This document shows, piece by piece, positions 56,501-64,000 of a stretch of DNA of 64,000 bases. Origin of the DNA: Musa acuminata AAA Group (taxonomy: Eukaryota; Streptophyta; Magnoliopsida; Zingiberales; Musaceae); assembly GCF_036884655.1 (NCBI RefSeq), contig NC_088340.1, positions 24,753,001 to 24,817,000 on the forward strand, given 5' to 3'. Positions within the stretch are counted from its first letter, which is position 1; every line of letters begins with the position of its first letter. The notes beneath the pieces were generated by a model. It saw nothing but the letters and a program-made list of their open reading frames with translations. It ran no database searches and was not told the origin of the DNA. The position numbers and the translations under genes were made by a program.

Positions 56501-57018
56501 GACTAGTGACTTCCTTGAGGATATGAAGATGGAATGGTAGGAAGATTCGGAGACCAGTAAGATCATAAAAAAATTGGAGGAAGCACCAAGCCCCGTGGCT
56601 CATTACAGTTGGGACTCAAAAGAATTACACTATAAGGGACGCATTATGCTTGTGATAAATTCTACTTGTATCTTCACGAGCAGATTTTGGACAAAGTTAT
56701 TCCATATGCATGGTACTAAATTCAAGAGGAGTATGACATATCACTCAAAAACCGACGGCCAGACGGAAGTTGTAAATAGGTGCTTGGAGACAACCCAAAG
56801 CCACCCACCAAATAAGACTACCCAAAGAGAACTCCAGACCCAGCCAAGTGTCATTATTGATTGACAAATCGTGACTCGACAATGATGACCCACTACTAAA
56901 GTGCTAATATAATGGGCGAACTTACTAACAGAAGATGCCACTTGGGATAACTATGACGGCTTGAAAATCAAATTTCCAGAGTTCATGAATCGTCAACCTT
57001 GAGGACAAGACTGATTTG
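56501..57018 (+). pseudogene. B integrase tail and chromodomain remnant
   Basis: Linker, then CIFTSRFWTKLFHMHGTKFKRSMTY and [15 protein letters not shown] (56680-56790): the end of a gypsy integrase core without the parts carrying the first acidic residues. Then a further gap to IVTRQ (about 56866) and VLIQWANLLTEDATWDNYDGLKIKFPEF (about 56910-56990), the end of a chromodomain of the type found in chromoviruses. One frame carries two adjacent stops near 56884. The chromodomain would bias integration toward heterochromatin in an active relative. Confidence 0.85.
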
Positions 57019-57031
57019 AAGAGGGCGGGTC
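57019..57031 (+). other. B polypurine tract
   Basis: GAAGAGGGCGGGTC directly before the 3' LTR, also seen in D. Confidence 0.8.
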
Positions 57032-57425
57032 TGTTAAGACTCTAGCTAGTAGAGTCCTAATTAAGAGGGACATTCATGTAAAACCTACCTATGCCAACCC
57101 CTATTAAAGAGGTGAAGAGGCCGGCTAGGGTTAGGAGGTTGTTTCTTAGAGAAGAATTAGGAGTTGTAAGGGAATAGGAGTCTTGAGTAGGAGTCCTATT
57201 AGGAGTTGGTTAGAAGTAGGAGTCTTGAGTAGGAGTCCTATTAGGAGTTTGGGCTTAGAAGCCCTATAAATAGTCATGTATTCCTCCTCTTTTCCTAAGC
57301 AATAGATGAATCTTTTCTGCAGCCTTTGAGCAGTAACTTGGAGGGAAGAACCCCTATATAGTTCCAAGGAGGCCAATCCCCTAAAGAGATCAACCCCAAG
57401 TTTAGAATCTGCAAGGGTTCTAACA
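57032..57425 (+). repeat. B 3' LTR (394 bp)
   Basis: Same length as the 5' LTR, 18 substitutions by eye, no indel. TATA box at about 57263-57275. Followed by the TSD ACATG. Confidence 0.96.
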
Positions 57426-57563
57426 ACATGTTTGCCCTTTATGTATTGTTCTTGTTTCGAAATTAGGAAACCTAAGAGCTACTTCATTAGATCTAAAAAG
57501 GATTTGGTCATAGGAATCTCCTTCCACCCTCTTCTTGGTTCTTGATGATCTCTTAGGAGTCAT
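57426..57563 (-). pseudogene. M accessory ORF, N-terminal part
   Basis: ATG at 57561-57563: MTPKRSSRTKKRVEGDS, then LRFPNFETRTIHKGQ, aligning with MTSRRSSRDKGKRR and LKFPIIESRNVYKGK of G. An in-frame ATG 16 codons upstream exists, but the homology with G starts here. B interrupts the ORF at ACATG; it resumes at 39913, with a one-base frame difference at the join. Confidence 0.78.
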
Positions 57564-57811
57564 ATCTAACCATGATGATAGATCAAGAAAGAACTGTAAA
57601 GAATAGGCCAAATAATGAGAGGAAGAGAGAAAATTTTCAGATCTTACCTTATGGAGATTTTCTTGGGAGGTAGAGAGCTTGATCCAAAAAGAATCCCTCT
57701 CTTAGGCTTCTAGAGGTTAGAATGAGGGTGAGAAATGTTTAGAAGGTTTTGTGGGAGTTCTAGGGAGGGTTCTCACGGGTTGGGGATGGTTCCACCACCG
57801 ACCCTAAATCA

Positions 57812-57945
57812 CCTATTTATATGGGGTTTCTCGGGTGGTGCCACCGCCAATTCGAGTGGTGCCACCACTTGGGGACCGAGCGCCTAGGTATTGCTACCGC
57901 CATTTCTAGCGATGCTACCGCCAGTTCTGGCGGTGCCACCGCTGG
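57812..57945 (-). promoter_or_regulatory. Internal promoter-like module ahead of accessory ORF (M)
   Basis: On the - strand five GC palindromes (e.g. GGCGGTGCCACCGC at 57929-57942; others near 57900-57913, 57880-57894, 57854-57868 and 57834-57848) are followed by ATATAAATAGG (57812-57822), about 250 bases upstream of the ATG at 57563. Same order and similar spacing as in G (4489-4625), and the same design as the LTR promoters. Confidence 0.68.
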
Positions 57946-58146
57946 CATGCTAAGAATGATTTTTTCCTTCCTTTTTTTTTGTTTTCAAAAGTGTTTGATT
58001 CAAGATAGGATAGTGTCTTGGATCGCTCTTTATGATTTCATTCAAAATCGAAAAAGAAAGAAGTCAATCTCAATGAAAGCACCAAAGACAAATCCACGAA
58101 AACCAATAAAACGATGAAAAATTTTGGAAAATATATTCAATCAAGC
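57946..58146 (-). other. Spacer between M pol and promoter module
   Basis: AT-rich, non-coding, with a T/A run near 57972. I see nothing else in it. Confidence 0.6.
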
Positions 58147-60701
58147 TCATTCACAAGGACAATTCAACATGCCTAATTCCCTTCTAATAAAGTCAAATTA
58201 ATCTTCATTTAAGGCTTTTGTAAAAATATCTGCTAATTGATGCTTTGTATCAATAAATTCTAGAATGACATTATTATTAATGACATGATCGTATATAAAA
58301 TGATGCCTACTGTCAATATGCTTAGTTCTAGAGTGTTAAATTGGATTTTTGGTAAGACAAATGACACTTGTATTATCACATTTTATGGGAATGTTCTTCA
58401 AGTAAATTTCATAGTCTTCCAACATATTCTTCATCCAAACAACTTGTGCACTGTATGCACTTGCAAGTATGTATTCGGCTTCCGCCGTAGATAGTGCAAC
58501 CGAATTTTGTTTCTTGGAATTCCAAGAAATAAATGCATGTCCTAAAAATTGGCATGTTCCAGATGTGCTTTTTCTATCTATCCAGCATCCGCCAAAATCG
58601 ACATCTGCATAAGCTATTAAATCGAATTTACCGGATTTCGGATACCATAATCCTAAATTGGGAGTTCCTTTAAGATATCTAAAGATTTTTTTAACACTTT
58701 TAAGATAAGATAATTTAGGTTTAGATTGAAACCTTGCACAAAGTCTTACACTAAACATGATATCTGGTCTAGTTGCGGTGAGGTAAAGTAAACTACCTAT
58801 CATTTCCCTATATGTTTTTTGATCAAAGTTTTCACCATTTTCATCCATATCTAACTTAGTGGAAGTACTCATAGGAGTGTTTATCACTTTTGAACCATCC
58901 ATGTTAAATCATTTTAACAATTCTAATGTATATTTAGATTGATTAAGAAATATACCATCACTAAGTTATTTAATTTACAATCCTAAAAAGAAGATTAATT
59001 CTCTCATTAGGCTCATTTCAAATTCATAACTCATACACTTGGCAAATGATTCACATAGTGATTCATCTGAAGAACCAAGAATAATATCATCAACATAAAT
59101 TTGAATAATAAGAAAATTAATTTCAAAATATTTGATAAACAATGTAGTATCAACCTTGTTTTTTATGAAATTATTTAAAATAAGAAAAGAACTAAGCCTT
59201 TCATACCAAGCTCTAGGAGCTTGTTTTAAGTCATAGAGAGCCTTAGTCAATTTATATACATGATTAGGAAGAAGGGAATTTTCAAATCCGGGAGGTTGCT
59301 CAACATACACTGCTTCAGAAATAAAACCAGTCAAGAAAGCACTTTTGACATCCATTTGAAATAGTTTAAAATTATTACTACTAGCATAGGCAAGGAGCAT
59401 CCTAATGGCTTCTAATCTTGCCACAGGAGCGAAGGCCTCTTCGTAGTCGATACCTTCTTCTTGGTTAAAGCCTTTGGCTACTAGTCTAGCCTTGTTTCTA
59501 ACCACAATACCATATTCATCTTGCTTGTTTCTAAAGACCCATTTAGTACCAATGACTAAATGGTACTACGTCTAGGAACAAACTTCTATACCTCATTCCT
59601 CTCAAATTGGTTTAATTCCTCTTGTATTGCAAAAACCCATGAATCATCTTTCAAGGCTTCATCAATGCATTTAGGTTCAATTTGAGAAAGGAAAGCAGCG
59701 TTAGCACAAAAATTCTTGAAGGAAGAAGGAGTTTGAACCCCTTTTGATGTATCTCCTATAATTAGCTCCTTTGGATGAGCATTTACATACTTCTATTCCT
59801 TAGGTAAGGAAATTTCGGAAGAAGATACATCCAAGATGCTGTTTTGAGGAGGGGGTTCATTTAAGTTCAAATTTTCAAAACCAAGATTATCATCAAAATC
59901 ATTTTTTTTTAACTCAAAATTTTCATTAAAAACTACATGAATAGACTCTTCTATAACTAAGGCTCTTTTGTTAAAAATACGAAAAGCCTTAGAAACGGAA
60001 GAGTAACTAAGAAAGATGCCTTCATCGGATGTAGCATCAAATTTTCCTAAGGCATCCTTTTTATTCAAAATAAAGCATTTGCAACCGAAAACTTTAAAAT
60101 AAAAAACATTTGATTTTTTGTTATTCCATAATTCATAGGGAGTTTGTGATAGAGATGGTCTTATTAGAACCCTATTCATGATATAGCAAGCCGTACTAAC
60201 AAACTTCATATTGGGAATCTCTCGTACTAACTCTCTAGATGAAATCTTAGATATTAGTTTCATACTTGCATGGCCTAATCTCCTATGCCAAAGCCAAGCA
60301 TCATCATTTAAAACGGAAATGCACATTTCATTATTAAGTTCATCAAGGTTGATGGTGTAGACATTATTTTGTTTTAAGGCAATCATTGATATATTATTGT
60401 TTGGTTTTTCAATAATGCACACATTAGATTCAAATCTAACGATGTAACCTTTATCGCATAATTGACTAATACTTAAGAGATTATATTTCAATCCATCAAC
60501 TAGCAACACATCATCAATTGAAAAACTTGATTTGTTACCTATGATTCCCATGCCAATGATTTTATCTTTGTTGTTATCTCCGAAGGTGACATACCCTTCT
60601 TCTTTACTAGTGAGCATAGAGAAATGAGATAGATCTCCGGTCATATGCCTTGAGCATCCACTATCAACATACAATCTCTTGCTCCTAGCTTGTGAGTTTG
60701 T
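58147..60701 (-). pseudogene. M pol with integrase core deleted
   Basis: Protease DSGCSRHMTGD (about 60665-60635), GAG-pre-integrase WLWHRRLGHASMKLISKISSR (about 60290), then IPNMKF is joined directly to STACYIMNRVLIRPSL. The catalytic integrase segment that F encodes between about 19560 and 19090 is missing, yet the frame stays open across the join (293 codons, 60674-59793). RT (59505-58975) includes [30 protein letters not shown] and [10 protein letters not shown]. RNase H (58902-58336) has STAEAEY and KCDNTSVICLT; after a stop at 58336 the end runs to MLNCP and stops at 58147. Frame breaks lie near 59580-59790, 58975 and 58910. Not able to integrate by itself. Confidence 0.92.
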
Positions 60702-62270
60702 CTATAAAAGAGGATGGTTTTTAGGTACCCATTTGATTTTGGGTGCCTTAAAAATTGATCTACTAATTTTGTCATTCATCATTGAATTATTTATAGTTCC
60801 TTTAGGAACCCATATCAACTTATGTGGACTAATTTTCTTAAATGGACATTTATAAACAACATGTCCGGATTTAAAACAACAGTTACATTTCAAATGAGGT
60901 AAAACATGTAATGTGGGTCCTTTAATGAAGGTGGTAGGATTTTGGTGAGATCCTCTCACAAAACCAATTCCACTTCTATTTATTATGTGACCCTTGTTTG
61001 CAAGGATCATATCCAAGCCTTTGCTACCGACCTTAAATTTGTTTAAGGTTTCTTTAAGTAGTAAATTCTTATCTTTTATTGCTTCTAAGTGTTCACACTT
61101 AGTGCATGGAGGAGTTTGAAGATTATCAAGCTTATTTTGTAGTAAGGTATGCTCTTTCTTTAATAGATTGAACTTCTTACTAATAGTTCTACACTCATCA
61201 AAAAATTCATGAAAAGCGATAGAAAGTTCATCGAAAAATAAATCTTCATTAATTAAATCAAATACCTCTCCTCTTAAAGCCTTTAGCGAGAAGTTTGCCT
61301 CCTCTTTGTTGCTAGCTTCTTCATTCTCGGAATCACTTGAGTTGTCTCAAGTCGCTTTTAAAGCTTTCTTCTTCTTCGGTTGCTTCTTCTTGGCTTGGGG
61401 GCATTCATTTTTGAAGTGCCCTAGCTTTTTGCATTCGTAGCATATTACTTGGTCCTTTTTATGTTCAAGTTTGTTTTTGGTGTCATTTTTAAATTTGTTC
61501 TTTCTTATAAATTTTTTAAATTTTTGAGTTAAAAGTGCAATGTCATCGTCATTGTCCTCATCACTTGATGTTTCTTTCAAGTGGTCTTCTTACGTTCTAA
61601 GTATCATATCCTTCCTATTCTTTGGAAGGGGGTTCTCGAGCTCTTCATGAGCATGGCACGTCATTTCATAGGTCATAAGAGACCTAATAAGTTCTTCGAG
61701 AGGAAATATTTTAACGTCCTTGGCCTCTTGAATGACTATAACTTTTGGATCCCAACTCTTTTGAAGGGATCTTAAAATTTTAGTTACTAGTTCAAAGTTA
61801 GAAAAACCTTTATGAAGAGCTTTGAGTCCATTGATGACATCCGTGAAATGAGTGTATATGTCTCCAATGGACTCACTTGGTTTCATCCGGAAAAGTTTGT
61901 AAGAATGCACAAGAATGTTGATTTTGGACTCTTTCACTCGGCTAGTGTCTTCATGAGTGACCTCAAGAGTTCTCCAAATATCAAAAGCCAAATCATAAAT
62001 CGAAACGCGATTAAATTCATTTTTGTCAAGTGCATAAAACAAGGCATTCATAGCCTTTGCGTTTAAAGCAAAAACCTTCTTCTCTTATTCATCCCATTCG
62101 CTCATCGAAAGAGAAGATTTTTGAAATCCATTTTCGACAATAGTCCAAAACTCAAAATCCATGGAAATAAGGAAGATCCTCATATGAGTCTTCCAATACG
62201 TGTAATTCGACCCATTAAATATAGGCGGACGTGTAATAGAGTGACCCTCTTGCATGCTAGAGTAAGCCAT
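60702..62270 (-). pseudogene. M gag with two zinc knuckles
   Basis: ATG at 62268-62270 (MAYSSMQEGHSITRPPIFNG). YTYWKTHMRIFL, NALFYALDKNEFNR, IGDIYTHFTDVI and FPLEELIRSLMTYEM follow. A stop near 62085 and another near 61590 interrupt the frame; 61580-61347 has the first knuckle CYECKKLGHFKNEC, complete; a Trp-to-stop change ends that piece. The last ORF (61016-60702) has the second knuckle CNCCFKSGHVVYKC and ends KNHPLL-UAG at 60702-60704, the boundary stop shared with E and F. Confidence 0.92.
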
Positions 62271-62308
62271 CTCTCTTGGGTATTAAACCAAATATGAGAG
62301 TGAGCCTT

Positions 62309-62320
62309 GCTCTGATACCA
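62309..62320 (-). other. M primer-binding site (tRNA-iMet)
   Basis: On the - strand TGGTATCAGAGC, a perfect match, two bases inside the 5' LTR. Confidence 0.95.
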
Positions 62321-62322
62321 AT

Positions 62323-63686
62323 TGTTAGGATCGGAGCGGCACTAAGAGGGGGGGGGGTGAATTAGTGCAGCGGATTAAAACTCGTAAGTTTGAAATCGAT
62401 TTCGCAAATGTGTAGATATTTCGATTCGATGAAGGATGACCTAGCTAAAATAGCTCGAGTAAAGGAAGTCAAAAGTGGAGAGAAGAAAACCGAATAGTTT
62501 GTTGCTAAGAAGATAGGTGATTCAGAAAATTAAACACTCACACATTCAAGGAACACCACAATGTAAAGTGGTTCGGTCAAATGACCTACATCCACTTATG
62601 AAGCCTTCTTCGATGAGGCTCCCAACTTTCATTAGCTAATCACTTTGAAGGGGAAGGACCAAATACCCCTCTTACAACCTTTTTAGAAGTGGTTCACACT
62701 CTTACAGATTTTTTAAAGAGAAAGAGGGAGGTGAACACTTAAACTATTGAAAACAAGATTTTGATAAAACTTTTTCTAAATCTATAACTTCTCAAAAAGG
62801 TGTTGTCTCTATTGAGAATTGAGGGGTATTTATAGGCCCCAAGAGGATTCAAATTTGGGCTCCAAATTTGAATTACTTTTGGGTTCCCGGTGCTAGCAGT
62901 GCCACCGCCTATCAGTATTTGACACTGAAAGTGTACTGGCGGTGCCACCACCGGAACTCTCGGGTTCTGAGCGGTGCCACTGCCTAGTCCGACGGTACCA
63001 CCGCCCGACCTTTCAGGTTCTGGGCGGTGCCACCGCCCAGTCTAGCGGTGCCACCGCCTGACCTTACGAGTCACTGGTTGGGCTCCTCCTAATTTGGCCC
63101 AAGCACCGCCCGACCTTACGAGTCACTAGTTGGGTTCCTAATTTGGCTCAAACCAGTCTATATTAGGGCCCAGTTGGCCCCTAACCAGGTTATAGGATTA
63201 ACTCTTAATCCTAACCCTAGTTACATGAAAACTACGAAATTAAGACATAGTCCTAAGCAGGTTTTTAACCGACAACGTCGAGTTTCCTTCCAGCGAGCTT
63301 TCCGGCGAACTTCCGGCGGACTTCCGATACACCCTCGGATTTCTTCCGACGGACTCCCAACAGGCTCCCGGTCTTGTGGCGAGTTCGGTGAGTCTTTGGC
63401 AAGTAGCCGAACCTTCTTAATGATCTCCACGAACCTCCGACAATCTCTTTGGTGGACTTCCGAAAACTTTGGCAAGTCCCTGATTCCTTCTCAGTTGGTT
63501 CCGGTAGCACTTCCAACGATTCTTCAGACTTTCGACGGACTCTCGAACACCCATCGAACTTGACTCCGGTAGACTTGCTTTATGTCTTCAAGCTATCATA
63601 GTTAATCCTGCACACTTAACTCAATAATATGGATTAGATCAATTAACCCATCAATTGACTTCATCATCAAAATCCGAGATTCAACA
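62323..63686 (-). repeat. M 5' LTR (1364 bp)
   Basis: TGTTAGGATCGG at the left, GATTCAACA at the right. G run of ten at 62348-62357 in the terminal hairpin; inverted TATA region near 62825-62838; GC palindromes 62888-63060; TTCCGGCGA-like array 63285-63350. A short internal duplication ('cgaccttacgagtcact') occurs near 63058 and 63112, absent from the left copy. Confidence 0.95.
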
Positions 63687-64000
63687 TTATTTTCTCATTA
63701 GTAAATCATTAAAAAAAACATAGGAGAAAAAGATTTCAATTCATGCATATGAAAATAAAAACTTAAGTTATCAAGATTATAATTAAAGAAAAATCTCAAG
63801 TTGAAATTAAAAAAAATCATGAATCATAAAAAAAATCTCCTCTTTAACAATACGAGGACACATAATAAGATATCTTGATTCATAAAAGATTTCATGTAAT
63901 AATTCAAAAGAATAATCATGATTTGTTTAGATGAATGCTCTCTTAAGAGAGTGAATCTTATGAGAATCAAGAAAAATATTTCATATAAAATACATCTCAA
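63687..64000 (-). mobile_element. O non-coding internal region, resumed after M
   Basis: Opens with the second TTATT copy and continues region O; it resembles I near 30320-30700 (words such as 'ttcatgcatatgaa' and 'ataggagaa'). AT-rich, non-coding; runs off the right edge. Confidence 0.75.

Larger units (their letters stand above)
39914..57425 (+). mobile_element. Element B: Ty3/gypsy chromovirus with duplicated interior, TSD ACATG
   Basis: 394-bp LTRs at both ends, ACATG at 39909-39913 and 57426-57430. Without C it is about 9.5 kb. Internal order: primer site, leader, gag copy 1, pol copy 1, gag copy 2 (partial), leader copy, gag copy 3, pol copy 2, integrase and chromodomain remnant, purine tract. 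PR-RT-RH comes before IN, so it is gypsy-type. The short LTR, gag type and chromodomain end point to a Reina-like chromovirus (inference). Both pol copies lack the RT catalytic block. Confidence 0.95.
35097..63686 (-). mobile_element. Element M: Sirevirus-like copy with accessory ORF, TSD TTATT
   Basis: 5' LTR 62323-63686, gag, pol, promoter-like module, accessory ORF, multi-tract region and 3' LTR 35097-38107, all in - orientation. TTATT lies at 35092-35096 and 63687-63691. N interrupts the 3' LTR and B interrupts the accessory ORF; without them M is about 9.4 kb. The integrase catalytic core is deleted. It is the best copy for the accessory ORF plus internal promoter layout shared with G. 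Confidence 0.95.

Noticed and set aside
57420..57611. Host gene start at 57611
   Set aside because: The frame belongs to the accessory ORF of M: it aligns with the G ORF from residue 17 onward and resumes across B at 39913.
35097..63686. Endogenous pararetrovirus (caulimovirus) sequence
   Set aside because: All RT-bearing pieces are flanked by LTRs, TSDs and primer sites and have copia or gypsy domain order including integrase traces; no movement protein or coat protein signature.

Overview
The window is plant nuclear repeat DNA, almost wholly LTR retrotransposons inserted into one another. I see no host gene, tRNA or rRNA. The plant assignment rests on Ty1/copia elements of the Sirevirus (SIRE/Maximus) type, a Ty3/gypsy chromovirus with a chromodomain remnant, TG...CA LTRs, 5-bp target-site duplications (TSDs) and primer sites matching initiator tRNA-Met (TGGTATCAGAGC). 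A monocot such as the banana family is only a guess.

Element letters used below. Left part: P (1-1606, - strand, GC-rich, odd LTR), K (1607-2200, LTR scrap), L (2201-3573, + strand, 3' end of a Sirevirus-like copy). G is an old - strand Sirevirus-like element split into 3574-5245, 6782-7052 and 22920-24053. Into G went H (solo LTR, 5246-6781, TSD GGTTG) and F (full-length - strand Sirevirus-like copy, 7053-22919, TSD CACTA). Into F went A (+ strand, gag-only, 8357-16220, TSD GAAAA).

Right part: E (+ strand, starts 24054) sits in G. D (- strand gypsy, starts 26934) sits in E. A gag-only composite I/O with a shared middle LTR (starts 27704) sits in D and holds the solo LTR J (32997-33652, TSD TCTAA). 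M (- strand Sirevirus-like, 35097-63686, TSD TTATT) sits in O. M holds the solo LTR N (36118-37796, TSD GTGGC) and B (+ strand Ty3/gypsy chromovirus, 39914-57425, TSD ACATG). B holds C (+ strand Ty1/copia, 42582-50627, TSD AGAAG). That is seven nested levels: G > E > D > I/O > M > B > C. O continues at 63687-64000 and, like D, E and the 5' side of G, would end beyond the window.

Functionally only C is close to intact: one polyprotein frame broken by two in-frame stops, plus an Asp-to-Asn change at an expected integrase catalytic position. F keeps recognisable versions of all Sirevirus domains but has frameshifts and stops. B lacks the RT catalytic core and most of integrase, and carries three gag and two pol copies. 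A and I keep only a gag lacking zinc knuckles. The most unusual signals are: an LTR-like promoter module placed inside M and G ahead of an accessory ORF; four hairpins in the C leader sharing one loop on different stems; 40-bp arrays fusing a tRNA primer site to a palindrome in P and J; and GC-rich palindrome arrays upstream of the TATA box in most LTRs.
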